This document shows positions 52,226-61,324 of a stretch of DNA of 64,000 bases, one piece after another (position 1 is the stretch's first letter; each line of letters opens with the position of its first letter). The translations under genes and the position numbers were made by a program. Source of the DNA: Anaerolineales bacterium (GTDB lineage: Bacteria > Chloroflexota > Anaerolineae > Anaerolineales > UBA4823). The DNA lies in contig PQAL01000014.1 of NCBI GenBank assembly GCA_003105035.1, positions 62,001 through 126,000 of the forward strand. Reading direction: 5' to 3'. A model generated the notes under the pieces. That model saw only the letters and a program-made list of their open reading frames with translations. It did not search any database and was not told the origin of the DNA.

Positions 52226-53782
52226 TTATTTCGAAGCTACGTACACGATCACCGGGATTGGGACCGGACCCGTCACATGGGTAGATCCCGCCATATCATC
52301 CTGCACTAGCTGGATTTGTATCGCGCCGTTTGTTTTATTGTCACCGTCTCCCGGTCCTCCATCCCAAATTTGAGTCACCTGTCCGAGATAATCGGTGATT
52401 TTTACCATCTTCGCCTGGGGGATGATCATGGGGACATCACTGCCCCAAGCAAAGATTTTCTCCTGGCCGCAAGAATTGCTGAACACATATCCTTCGCCTC
52501 CGGAGATATCTAGCGTCCGCAGGTAGCGGTAGCCCTTAAGGGCCTCTACCATCGTCTTGTAGGTGGTGAATCCCGGCTTGATTGATAAATCAGGATACAA
52601 CAGGCTCTGGCCGAAGCCATCCAGGTTATCTGCTAATTCGTACCAGGTGATGTTCTTTATCCCGGCTGCAAGGCCGCGCGTGTACCCTTTAATTACATAA
52701 TATGCCTGGTTTCTCAGTGAGCCCTCATCGCCAGTATATCCGTGCTGGCCTGTCTCTGTTAACCAGATGGGTTTGTATACCTGATAGCAGGTGTTCATCC
52801 GATTGTTGAAGTAGTTCCTCTTGGCTAAAATATCAATTCCGCCAGCGGTGTATGAGATACCGTCTTCATAACAGGTCGGCCGGGGTGGAATGTTCCAGCG
52901 TTCCCATTCAGGAGCAAAATCAGGGAAATAGTGGAAATTAAACGCATCCATGTAGCCTCCCCCATCCAAAAGCATGACATTGTCGGGGAAATAGCGGTCA
53001 AATGGTGCTTTTGGGTCTCCTTCACCTTTAAACCAATCATACGCGATTCCACCCATCAAGACCGTCGCACTCGGGTCGATTTCTTTTATTTTTTGGAAGC
53101 TTTTTTGTAAGAATTCGACATAAAGTGGATAATAATCTCCTCCGTAACAATTATCTGGCTCATTGAAGATCTCCCAGGTTTTGATATTGTAAGGCGGCTT
53201 GCGATACCTCGTAACAACCTGGGTTAGAAATTGTAGATACTCTGCTTCATGGGCTATCGTAAACCGTTCGCAGCTTGTTTGATCACCTGCCCAGGTCGGC
53301 GGTTGGTCGATGATTGCGATCATGTTCACCCCCGCCTCGCTGATCTGTCCCAGACGGTTGTCATAATCACTGAAGATCCATTCCTGAGCATTATTAGGCT
53401 GGATATCCTGCCATCGGATCATTACCCGTGTCCATTCAGCACCAATGTCCTTCAGAGCGTCGATTAATGTCGGGAAGGATTGGTTATACCAGCTATAAAA
53501 CTGCGCTTCATAGTCATCCTGGCTCATTGTACTCGTCGGGGTTAATTGATGCAGGGCTGCAATTTCAATCGAGAACGGCGAGTCCTGGTATTCGCTGTAA
53601 CAGACATTCCTGTTTAAACTGGGTAAATAGGTGTTGACTCTTACATTAAGCGTCTCTGATATCAGATTATCCGTATCACCATCCAGCGGATTGGCTTTCA
53701 CCGCTAGGTGAAATACCGCAAAGGCAGATAGTATGACGATAATGCTTGACAATAAAATGTAGCCCTTTACCTTACTGTGCAT
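52226..53782 (-). CDS. clan-A glycoside hydrolase (GH39-like), copy 1
   Basis: A 518-residue protein with an N-terminal membrane anchor or signal (KGYILLSSIIVILSAFAVF) and a TIM-barrel glycosidase. GAEWTRVMIRWQDIQPNN begins the barrel, KTWEIFNEPDNCYGGDYYPL holds the acid/base Glu of NEP, and KPIWLTETGQHGYTGDEGS holds the nucleophile Glu, the clan A pattern. The C-terminal 90 residues form a beta domain (GGEGYVFSNSCGQEKIFAWG). AGGAG precedes the ATG. The next gene upstream on this strand is a close paralogue. Position beside the exopolysaccharide locus suggests action on polysaccharide. The exact family could also be GH5 or GH44-like. Confidence 0.75.
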   Translation of the reverse strand: MHSKVKGYILLSSIIVILSAFAVFHLAVKANPLDGDTDNLISETLNVRVNTYLPSLNRNVCYSEYQDSPFSIEIAALHQLTPTSTMSQDDYEAQFYSWYNQSFPTLIDALKDIGAEWTRVMIRWQDIQPNNAQEWIFSDYDNRLGQISEAGVNMIAIIDQPPTWAGDQTSCERFTIAHEAEYLQFLTQVVTRYRKPPYNIKTWEIFNEPDNCYGGDYYPLYVEFLQKSFQKIKEIDPSATVLMGGIAYDWFKGEGDPKAPFDRYFPDNVMLLDGGGYMDAFNFHYFPDFAPEWERWNIPPRPTCYEDGISYTAGGIDILAKRNYFNNRMNTCYQVYKPIWLTETGQHGYTGDEGSLRNQAYYVIKGYTRGLAAGIKNITWYELADNLDGFGQSLLYPDLSIKPGFTTYKTMVEALKGYRYLRTLDISGGEGYVFSNSCGQEKIFAWGSDVPMIIPQAKMVKITDYLGQVTQIWDGGPGDGDNKTNGAIQIQLVQDDMAGSTHVTGPVPIPVIVYVASK

Positions 53783-54243
53783 TATTTGCTCCTAGAAATT
53801 AAAGATACCAACAATCAAATTTGTTGCGATATTGGCAGGATAAAATTCAAGTATATCGAAACCATTTTAATGTCATTACTAATATGTATAAAATATTGTC
53901 CTCGACAATTCTAATGATACAAATCGAGCAGCCACATCGGTGAATGCTCGGCGGATTATACTGTGATTAAATTCATCGCGCAAGGAGAACAAAAAATCAT
54001 GGGCATGTCCTTAAAAATATCGGAGCGTCGCTTTACCTTATAACTAATTCCAACCCTCGAATTATATTAAAAGGAAAATTATCCATAAATAGATGTACTC
54101 TTATCGTTACATGAATCCGTGAAGATGGAAATTATTCCTATAACTATCCTGGTTAATAACTGCGGGTAAGCAGCCCACTGATTTAAGTAAAACCGTATCG
54201 GGGAATTTGTTAAATCTCACCAATGAGTTAATGTAGAGGAAAT
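53783..54243. other. intergenic region between the two glycosidases
   Basis: About 460 AT-rich bases between the paralogous glycosidase genes. No reading frame or clear hairpin was found. It is long enough for a separate promoter of the left gene, but no convincing -35 and -10 pair was seen. Confidence 0.35.
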
Positions 54244-55872
54244 CTACGGGGAGGTCACACGAATAAATACAGGGATGGGCACCTGTTCATTTACCACGGT
54301 TGAGTCCAACATTGGATCGAGTGCTAAAGTTATGCGAATGGCATTGTTTCTGATTCCATCTTCGTCACCTAGCATCCCATCCTCGATCAATGCAGGTTCT
54401 CCAAGATAATCGGTCACTTCGATTTTAGCCGCTGGAGAAATGATCAACGGAACATTGTTGCCCCATGCAATGATTTTCTCGCTGTTACAAGAATTCCGAA
54501 ATACATATGCCTCGCCACCTGATATGGATAGTGCTCGTGCATACTGAAAATTCGTCAGCTGTGCAATCAAAGTTTTATAGGTTAAGAATCCAGGCTTGGG
54601 AGAAAAATCCGGATAAAGCAGGCTTTGATCAAAGCCATCATTGTTATCGGCCAGGGCGTACCAGGTGATATTTTTTATGCCAGCTGACAGGCCACGGGTA
54701 TAGCCCTTTATAACGTAATACGCCTGGTTTCTAAGCGAGCCTTGATCGCCTGGAACTCCGTGGGCCGAGAGCTCAGTTAGCCACATGGGTTTTTGCACGC
54801 CATAACAGGTGCTCATGCGGTTGTTATAATAATTTTTCTTGGCGATCAGATCAATCCCACCAGCAGGGAATGGCAAACCTTCCGTGTCTTCTGGATTTGG
54901 TGAACAGGTTGGCTGTTGTGGTCCATTCCAGCGTTCCCATTCACCATAATAATCAGGAAAATAATGAAAATTAAAAGCATCAAAGAAGTTCGTTTTCCCA
55001 CTATCATTAATCAGATCAAGTATAACTTTATCTGGGAAATTTCGGTAAAAAGGACCATCATACTCAGTAAACCAGTCATAAGCAATCCCGCTCATCAGGA
55101 TTGTCGCATCAGGTTCGATGCTCTTAATCGTCTCGTAGCTTATTTGTAGGATATCTGAATAGAGATACGGATCATTCCCAAAACAACCAAAAGGTTCGGC
55201 GAGGGAAACCCAGGTATTATCTGCTTCATTGAAGATTTCCCAGGTTTTGATGTTGTAAGGAGCTTCACTGTACCTGTTAACCAGGTCGCTGATAAATTGT
55301 CGATAATCTTCCAGGTGGACAGGTGAAATAGCTGGGCAAATTTTACCGTCACCAGCCCAGCCAGGCGCAGCATTAATAACCGCAATCATTTTTACTCCCG
55401 CTTGGGAGATCTGACCCAGGCGGTTGTCATACCACTGCCACATGCTCGTGTTGTAATCAGGGGGTTGTCCGGGAATCGGAGCATCTGGTTCGATGTCGAA
55501 CCATCTGATCACCACTCTTGTCCATCCCGCACCGCTGTCTTTTAAGGCAGATAGTAATGTGGGAAAGGACTGATTGTACCAGGTGAAATAATCCGTTTCC
55601 TCTTGCTTTTGAGCCATTATATTCGTTGCGGTAATTTGATGTAGAGCAGAGATGTTTATTGAGAATGGAGAATCAACAGGATCAGGAACACAAAATTTTT
55701 TCTGTAAACATGGCAGATAAAATTGTGTGCTTTCGGACGCAGTATTTATTTTATGTTCATTGGTGATTTGCGTTTGCTGGTTTGCAGATCCATCATGTGT
55801 AGTATCCCCCAAGATGACAATGAAGCCAAGAAACACGATCATTAAATTTATGATAAGTATTTTTTTTCGCAT
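54244..55872 (-). CDS. clan-A glycoside hydrolase (GH39-like), copy 2
   Basis: A 542-residue paralogue of the gene on its left, with the same plan: an N-terminal hydrophobic anchor (KILIINLMIVFLGFIVILG), AGWTRVVIRWFDIEPDAPIP, KTWEIFNEADNTWVSLAEPF and KPMWLTELSAHGVPGDQGSL. The acid/base Glu here is in NEA rather than NEP. Identical stretches include RNQAYYVIKGYTRGL and AGIKNITWY. The C-terminal beta domain (GGEAYVFRNSCNSEKIIAWG) is also shared. An insertion near residue 130 (DAPIPGQPPDYNTSMWQWYD) is specific to this copy. GGAG precedes the ATG. Gene duplication followed by divergence is the simplest explanation. Confidence 0.75.
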   Translation of the reverse strand: MRKKILIINLMIVFLGFIVILGDTTHDGSANQQTQITNEHKINTASESTQFYLPCLQKKFCVPDPVDSPFSINISALHQITATNIMAQKQEETDYFTWYNQSFPTLLSALKDSGAGWTRVVIRWFDIEPDAPIPGQPPDYNTSMWQWYDNRLGQISQAGVKMIAVINAAPGWAGDGKICPAISPVHLEDYRQFISDLVNRYSEAPYNIKTWEIFNEADNTWVSLAEPFGCFGNDPYLYSDILQISYETIKSIEPDATILMSGIAYDWFTEYDGPFYRNFPDKVILDLINDSGKTNFFDAFNFHYFPDYYGEWERWNGPQQPTCSPNPEDTEGLPFPAGGIDLIAKKNYYNNRMSTCYGVQKPMWLTELSAHGVPGDQGSLRNQAYYVIKGYTRGLSAGIKNITWYALADNNDGFDQSLLYPDFSPKPGFLTYKTLIAQLTNFQYARALSISGGEAYVFRNSCNSEKIIAWGNNVPLIISPAAKIEVTDYLGEPALIEDGMLGDEDGIRNNAIRITLALDPMLDSTVVNEQVPIPVFIRVTSP

Positions 55873-56080
55873 TCGATCTCCATTAAATTGCGAAATGACA
55901 TTGTACCAAATAACCTAACGGAAATTACTTCTGATTTAGAAAATTGTCTACACAACTCACCAAAGTCCACGTAGAGTCATTTTATGGCACCAAGAAATAT
56001 TTGAGGTAAAAACAAATCGAATAAGTATTGTTTGAGTCTGTTCGTTTCTTATGGAGTAAATACTTCGATTAATTGGGTCT

Positions 56081-57412
56081 TTACTCCGGACCGCCTCCAA
56101 TTTTATCCACGATCTCATTTTGTTCGGCTGCCACTGCCGAAGCTGGCTTTAAAGCCAATAGATTGTCAAATAGGATGATTTTTCCAGTGCGTACGGTAGA
56201 TTCCGCTAACAGATATAGCGCCGCTGACCAACCTTGCTGCTCGTACCCCATAGGTCGCCCACTGCTGCCATGCATCCACTCATTGAAACCCCAGCTACCT
56301 TGATTGCCCTGCTTTACACAGTTTGTGAGCGAATCCAAATGTTGTTCAGCATCGGACTGCCAGCCGCAACGAACCAGAGCAGCAACATGAAAACCACCAA
56401 TCATCGGCCAGATACCGCCATTGTGATATTGGTGGGGAAGGTTTAGGTTTCGGCTACGATAATATTCTCGCCAATGCGGCTCCCCAGGATAGATTGGCGG
56501 ATGAATAGCCTTGGTGGGGTACGGGTCAGCCATACCAACCTGAAGCATATAACGCAATATGTGATTGGAACGATTGCCATCAGCAATACCGGTTAGGATT
56601 GCCAGTAAGTTTGCCAGCCCATCGCACCAATCGCCATAATCACGAAATGCCACCCATGGCAGGTAGTATGGACGACTGGATATCGTGCCAATATTATGAT
56701 AGAGCATGAACCATTCCAGGCGGATGGCTTTTAACTTTTCCAAATGCTCAGCGAAGTGTGAAGCCACCCAACAACGGTCTATCCACATAAGGAGATTGAT
56801 CCGCTCATGAATACATTCCGCCGAGATACAATTCCCCTGGAAGAACCCATCCGACGATATCTGACGACTCATATCTTCGTAAGCCAGAGTGGCAGCGTAG
56901 TACAGCACATTATCGTAAAGTGTATTGTAGCGTACATCGAGCAGGTCCATCCAATTCCCAGCTTCGGGTATTTCAAGAAGTCCGCACTCATTCATATCCT
57001 GGTACTGGAGCCATAACAATGCCTGTTCAATACTGCTCCAGCTTTCTCGCAAAACTTTCTTGTCATGGGTGAAGCAAAAATCCATATAACGACCCAGGAT
57101 GTACCATAGGTTGGTATCGCAAGCCCCCGCGTTTTCGGAGCTGACATAGCCTGTGTCTGGATTAACATTCAATGGTATGAGACCATGAGGTGATTGATAG
57201 GCGCTGAGCGTGTCAAGTGAATGGCGCCCGGCTGCAATCAGCTCCTCTTCCCCACTAGCGAGTGCTCCCAGGAATATTATCGCACTATCACGCCCCCATA
57301 CTTGAGGGTATCCAATTGAATTTCCTGAAGCACGAAAACCGGATCGATCTGCGCATTTCAGGAGCACTTCTACTGCACGATTCCGTGCTTCTGCGATAAG
57401 TTTAGTATGCAT
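56081..57412 (-). CDS. (alpha/alpha)6 glycosidase, GH100 or debranching type
   Basis: A 443-residue cytosolic protein without signal peptide. GNSIGYPQVWGRDSAIIFLG near residue 30, GNWMDLLDVRYNTLYDNVLY in the middle and QYHNGGIWPMIGGFHVAALV followed by GFNEWMHGSSGRPMGYEQQG near the C-terminus are the conserved aromatic- and acid-rich blocks of (alpha/alpha)6-barrel glycosidases. It resembles GH100 neutral invertases and amylo-alpha-1,6-glucosidases. The two cannot be separated here. It lies 11 bases downstream of the ABC permease gene with AAGGAAA as ribosome site, so it is part of the sugar-import operon and probably cleaves the imported sugar. Confidence 0.72.
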   Translation of the reverse strand: MHTKLIAEARNRAVEVLLKCADRSGFRASGNSIGYPQVWGRDSAIIFLGALASGEEELIAAGRHSLDTLSAYQSPHGLIPLNVNPDTGYVSSENAGACDTNLWYILGRYMDFCFTHDKKVLRESWSSIEQALLWLQYQDMNECGLLEIPEAGNWMDLLDVRYNTLYDNVLYYAATLAYEDMSRQISSDGFFQGNCISAECIHERINLLMWIDRCWVASHFAEHLEKLKAIRLEWFMLYHNIGTISSRPYYLPWVAFRDYGDWCDGLANLLAILTGIADGNRSNHILRYMLQVGMADPYPTKAIHPPIYPGEPHWREYYRSRNLNLPHQYHNGGIWPMIGGFHVAALVRCGWQSDAEQHLDSLTNCVKQGNQGSWGFNEWMHGSSGRPMGYEQQGWSAALYLLAESTVRTGKIILFDNLLALKPASAVAAEQNEIVDKIGGGPE

Positions 57413-57423
57413 TTTTAGTTTCC

Positions 57424-58257
57424 TTATCCCTTCACCGCCCCTCCGAGGAGCCCTTTGATGAAGTAACGCTGGAATACAATATACACCAGCACAATCGGGC
57501 CGGCGACAATGATCGAGCCGGCTGCCATTAACGGGATGTTGGAAGTATATCGCCCCTGGAAAAATGCTAAGCCTACAGGAAGCGTGCGTAAGCTCTCGTC
57601 CTGAACCATTACAAGTGCCAGGAGGAATTCATTCCATGTCCACATAAAAAACAATACCAGCAGGGTCAACACAGCAGGTTTGGCGATAGGAAACAACACC
57701 TTCCACAGGCTTTGCCAGCGTGAGCAACCATCCAGCGCAGAAGCGTCAATCAACTCCTGTGGTGCACTTCGGAAGAAGCTGGTCATCCATAAAGTGCCGA
57801 AACTGATGCTCTGCCCGATCTGGGGAAGGATTAGTGCCCAGTATGTATCCGTCAAGCCAAGCCTGTGCATTGCATGGTACAGTGGGATAACCACCGCTTC
57901 GAAAGGAACCATGAAACCAATCAGTAAGACGATATAGAGTAAACGCTGCAGTGGGAATCTCAGGAGCCCAAAAGCAAAACCAATCAAGATGGATAAGAAG
58001 ACACTGACAGTCACAACGACCGTGGATACGATTACACTGCTGCGGAAATACATATTAAAGTGTCCGGCAGTCCATGCGTCCACAAAACTATCCAAACGAA
58101 ACTGCGCAGGCAGACTGAAAGGCCCTTTAATGATCTCAGAGTCGGTTTTAAAAGCACTCAGGACAATCCCGATGATTGGAAGCAATATTATCAGGAGAAA
58201 TATTGAAAGCAGCACATAATTCGGTATCAAACGCAATTGTCGCGGTTTTAGGATCAT
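57424..58257 (-). CDS. sugar ABC transporter permease (MalG type)
   Basis: A 277-residue inner-membrane permease with six helices. The EAA-type loop ASALDGCSRWQSLWKVLFPI near residue 192, which contacts the ATPase, and the C-terminal MAAGSIIVAGPIVLVYIVFQ and FIKGLLGGAVKG, are the usual MalG features. A first helix (VLLSIFLLIILLPIIGIVLS) starts near residue 14. The gene begins one base after the stop of the companion permease, so the two are co-translated. No ATPase gene is present in this operon, so a shared MsiK-like ATPase encoded elsewhere is likely, as is known for such importers. Confidence 0.92.
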   Translation of the reverse strand: MILKPRQLRLIPNYVLLSIFLLIILLPIIGIVLSAFKTDSEIIKGPFSLPAQFRLDSFVDAWTAGHFNMYFRSSVIVSTVVVTVSVFLSILIGFAFGLLRFPLQRLLYIVLLIGFMVPFEAVVIPLYHAMHRLGLTDTYWALILPQIGQSISFGTLWMTSFFRSAPQELIDASALDGCSRWQSLWKVLFPIAKPAVLTLLVLFFMWTWNEFLLALVMVQDESLRTLPVGLAFFQGRYTSNIPLMAAGSIIVAGPIVLVYIVFQRYFIKGLLGGAVKG

Positions 58258-58258
58258 A

Positions 58259-59152
58259 TTATGTCTCTGCTTTGGCTTGGAAGCGCGTGATACCGTAGGA
58301 GATCAGCAGAATGACACAGGTCATGATTGTGGCGACTGCTGCGGCATAGCCAATACGATTCTGCTGAAAAGCTGCCCGGTAAACTAAAAATGAGGTTACG
58401 AGTGTTGCATCACCAGGTCCACCGCGAGTGGTAACAAAAACGAGGTCGAACACCCTCAACGCTGCGATCACTGTGGTGATCAGGGCTACCCCCATTTCAG
58501 GACGCAGGCTGGGTATAGAAATATAAATCAATTGCTGGACTTCGTTTGCCCCATCCAGCTCGGCTGCCTCATAAAATTCTAATGGTATACGTTGCATGCC
58601 CGCCAGAAAAAGCACCATGCAAAAGCCATACTGCACCCAGCTTCCAATCAAACCTATTGCCGGTAATGCCCAAGTTGAATCTCCGAGCCAGGGGAGAGCC
58701 CATGCTTTCAATCCGATGGTTTTCAATAGAATATTTAATGGTCCAAATGCTGGATTAAAGATCCAGCGCCATACGACACCCACGACCACCATGCTCAATA
58801 CTTGTGGCAGGAACAACCCCGCTCTGTAAAAAGCCATCCCTGGTAATGCCCTCCGCCCTAATAGGCTTGCCAGTACTAATCCAATAAAGATGGGGATGAA
58901 GCAGTAGAAAATGATAAAGATCAGGTTATGCACAAGGGCTGATAAAAATTGCCCACGCTGGAATATTTCGGCGTAATTCTGAAGTCCAATGAACAAGCGG
59001 TTAGAGCTGAAACCGTCCCACTCGAAAAAACTCAGCCGGAAAGTTTCGACGATCGGGTAAAGGATGAAAAGCACATAGATAACCAGCCCAGGAAATAAAT
59101 AAAGCCAGCCCAGGAACTTTGATTCCCCCGGCCATGGATTACGATTGTTCAT
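58259..59152 (-). CDS. sugar ABC transporter permease (MalF type)
   Basis: A 297-residue permease with six helices. WLYLFPGLVIYVLFILYPIV begins it, the EAA loop is FYEAAELDGANEVQQLIYIS near residue 196, and FDLVFVTTRGGPGDATLVTS, with the GGP motif, precedes the last helices. It pairs with the MalG-type gene that follows one base later. The strong hairpin at 59163-59204 lies just before its start, which may lower its expression relative to the binding protein. The ribosome site is weak (ATCAGA before ATG). Confidence 0.92.
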   Translation of the reverse strand: MNNRNPWPGESKFLGWLYLFPGLVIYVLFILYPIVETFRLSFFEWDGFSSNRLFIGLQNYAEIFQRGQFLSALVHNLIFIIFYCFIPIFIGLVLASLLGRRALPGMAFYRAGLFLPQVLSMVVVGVVWRWIFNPAFGPLNILLKTIGLKAWALPWLGDSTWALPAIGLIGSWVQYGFCMVLFLAGMQRIPLEFYEAAELDGANEVQQLIYISIPSLRPEMGVALITTVIAALRVFDLVFVTTRGGPGDATLVTSFLVYRAAFQQNRIGYAAAVATIMTCVILLISYGITRFQAKAET

Positions 59153-59162
59153 TCTGATATAA

Positions 59163-59204
59163 AATTCATGCCATCAGAAGTCAATTCTTCTGATGGCATG
59201 AATT
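59163..59204 (-). promoter_or_regulatory. intercistronic hairpin in the sugar ABC operon
   Basis: An 18-bp perfect inverted repeat (left arm 59163-59180, right arm 59187-59204) with a 6-base loop fills the gap between the binding-protein gene and the MalF-type permease gene. After the hairpin the transcript reads TTATATCAG, not a T-run long enough for strong termination. It is more likely an mRNA-stabilising or partial-termination element that keeps the binding protein more abundant than the permeases, as known in many sugar ABC operons. Confidence 0.75.
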
Positions 59205-59213
59205 CTGATGTGG

Positions 59214-60578
59214 TTACTGACCTGAAAGGAATGCGCTATAGTCTTTTTCAACCTCGGCGGTGAAGGTCGCTGGGTCAATTTCATTAGCAAATAACTTTTG
59301 AAGCTGGGAAACAATCGTGTCATAGAACGTCGGAGTTGCCCAGTCAATATAATGACCTACACCATTATCCTGGTTGATGCGGTTCCAGGCTAGCACCGTG
59401 TCGGTAAAGAGCGAGCCCACTTCCAAAGTGAAATCAGCTGGAAGGGGCATGGCAGGAACATAACTGATCCCTACCCATAATTGGGCCGCCCGTGGGCTGA
59501 TCATCCAATCCAGGTATTCAGCAGCCAAGTCAGGGTTGGCAGTGCTTTTGCGAATAGCAAATGGAATGCCAACACCACCGACTGCCAGCTGTTTGGCATC
59601 TGCAGTTTTTTGTGGTAGCAGAAAGAAGCCAAATTCCTGATCAGTATCCACGAGTAGCTCTGGTGCCAACCAAGAGCCTGTAATGGTCATGGCTCCCTGA
59701 CCTGATTTGAAAAGCTTATTCACGTCATCATAACCAATTCCCATGAATCCATCGGTGAAATAACCAGCATCCACCCACTCCTGTATGATCTTGGCGGCTT
59801 CCTGGTTTTCCGGGGTATCAAAGCTGACATTATTGACACCATAAACAAAATTATCCAGATATTCACCGGTTACCAGCGTGTCCGCTACTGCACTGAATTC
59901 GTGGATCCCAGGCCAACCATCCAGTAATCCGAAAGCGATAGGTGTTTCACCTGCGGTCTTGATGTCTGCTAGCAGCTGGGTGAATTCATCAAAAGTAGTG
60001 GGGATATCCCATCCATATTTGCTGAACATGTTTTTATTGTAATAGACACCCACCACTTCAGCGGTGGGGCTCACCCCATAAAGATTACCGCTTCCAAATG
60101 TCTTCCCATCTTCGGAGAAACTGTTGCGATTATTCACCGAGGATGAGAAGCGTTCGCTCCAGTTATACTGGGTGGCATAATTATTTAAAGGCAGCAATAG
60201 ACCTGCCTCAACAAAAGCTCCCATATCTGGACGACCCTGGTTCACCTGGGCAACATCAGGACCATCAGCCTCACCAAGAGCTAGTTTAAGAGTTGCTTTC
60301 AGGTCATCCATGGTCTTGACTACCCGTTCAATCTTGACTCCCGGGTGGGCTGCCTCGAACTCAGCATTCAACGTGTCCATCACCTGGGTCTCGACATCCC
60401 GGTAGAACTGATCCCAGACAATCAATGTAACCGTCTCGGGAGCAGTTGTTAAGGTCACGTCAGGGGCTGTGGTTGCGGGCGCTTCTGTAACCGGAGTTTG
60501 TGTGGCTGCCGGTGCACAGGCTGTCAAAACCATAGCTGCCAGCACCATGAAAGAAATGAATTTCCAAATATTTTTCAT
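59214..60578 (-). CDS. extracellular sugar-binding lipoprotein (ABC)
   Basis: A 454-residue solute-binding lipoprotein. The start at 60578 follows GAGGAGAGATCAG. An ATG at 60593 lies inside the ribosome site. The signal peptide ends in the lipobox MVLTACAPA. A Thr/Pro/Ala-rich linker follows, then a bilobal type 1 sugar-binding fold with LIVWDQFYRDVETQVMDTLN, EAAHPGVKIERVVKTMDDLK, GEADGPDVAQVNQGRPDM and the C-terminal AAQLWVGISYVPAMPLP. It would capture an oligosaccharide outside the cell and deliver it to the two permeases encoded downstream. The GH100-like gene at the end of the operon hints at a gluco- or fructo-oligosaccharide. Confidence 0.92.
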   Translation of the reverse strand: MKNIWKFISFMVLAAMVLTACAPAATQTPVTEAPATTAPDVTLTTAPETVTLIVWDQFYRDVETQVMDTLNAEFEAAHPGVKIERVVKTMDDLKATLKLALGEADGPDVAQVNQGRPDMGAFVEAGLLLPLNNYATQYNWSERFSSSVNNRNSFSEDGKTFGSGNLYGVSPTAEVVGVYYNKNMFSKYGWDIPTTFDEFTQLLADIKTAGETPIAFGLLDGWPGIHEFSAVADTLVTGEYLDNFVYGVNNVSFDTPENQEAAKIIQEWVDAGYFTDGFMGIGYDDVNKLFKSGQGAMTITGSWLAPELLVDTDQEFGFFLLPQKTADAKQLAVGGVGIPFAIRKSTANPDLAAEYLDWMISPRAAQLWVGISYVPAMPLPADFTLEVGSLFTDTVLAWNRINQDNGVGHYIDWATPTFYDTIVSQLQKLFANEIDPATFTAEVEKDYSAFLSGQ

Positions 60579-61324
60579 CTGATCTCTCCTCATATGTAAA
60601 TACTTTTAATGATATTTTGAACTGCCTTAAAAGTATATCATAAGGGTGTTAAGCGATTTACTTTCTGCTTGAATACCAATGCGGCTCAAATTTTTCCCTG
60701 CTCGTTTAAAAACGGGATTCAGAGGTGGTTGAGACCATAAGTAAACATGGGGGTATCAATAATTGAACTTCGCTTCGCTCGATACGCTCGGTGTCGATGA
60801 CTATTTAGGGCATCGCCTGGGCAGATGGGGAGTGGAGATAGGTTCCCATGCAGCTTTGCATAAAGAAGGCGCCCCCGCCGGGGCCACCCCTGGTTTTGGA
60901 TCCGGGCTTTGCCCGAACTGCCGTGATTTTCAGCGGATCGAACTTCTCAATCAAATACCGATCGGTACTACGCACAACCGTCTGATCCGAAGTTCATGCG
61001 GGATAGCCTTCTTGAGGGCAACGTATCACTGGCGATTCTCAAAGTGAATCCCAATCCCGTCATCGATGATGAGAGTCGTTAAACTATAGATTTCTCGGAT
61101 ATAAATTTATCGAGACAAGTAATAATAGCTCATGAGTTTATCAGATATCTTTCATATAAGATCTTAGCTAGATCATAGTTTATTCGCTAGTGGAGTTGGT
61201 GTATTTTGTTGATATGGGAGGATTCGTAATGTGGTATATCGTATCGAGCACGACAATACCTGAACTAAGTCATGGTTTTATAGAATTGTCATGTGACTAT
61301 ATGAACGGACATCAACTTATAATA
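60579..61324. other. intergenic region with tRNA-like remnant
   Basis: A gap of about 745 bases. The promoter of the leftward ABC operon is expected near 60600-60680. TTCGCTTCGCTCGATACGCT near 60770 is a repeat-like motif. The tRNA-like fragment at 60868-60992 is listed separately. The rest (61060-61320) is AT-rich with no supportable gene. Confidence 0.45.
60868..60992 (-). pseudogene. tRNA-Arg-like remnant A
   Basis: The ends of this stretch look like the reverse complement of a tRNA-Arg gene. GGCGCCCCCGCCGGGGCCACC at the left resembles the acceptor and T-stem end, GGATCGAAC is T-loop-like, and CACAACCGTCTGATCCGAAG at 60973-60992 is the anticodon-arm and T-stem side, with the anticodon-loop signature CTTCGGA (TCG) in reverse. 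About 80 bases of other sequence are inserted between them and the D-arm and acceptor 5' half are gone. No cloverleaf can be folded. The same two pieces recur at 62986-63069. Confidence 0.5.

Noticed and set aside
60763-61047. 94-residue frame on + in the gap after the ABC operon
   Set aside because: It covers the tRNA-like fragment and low-complexity motifs. No ribosome site and no protein similarity were seen.
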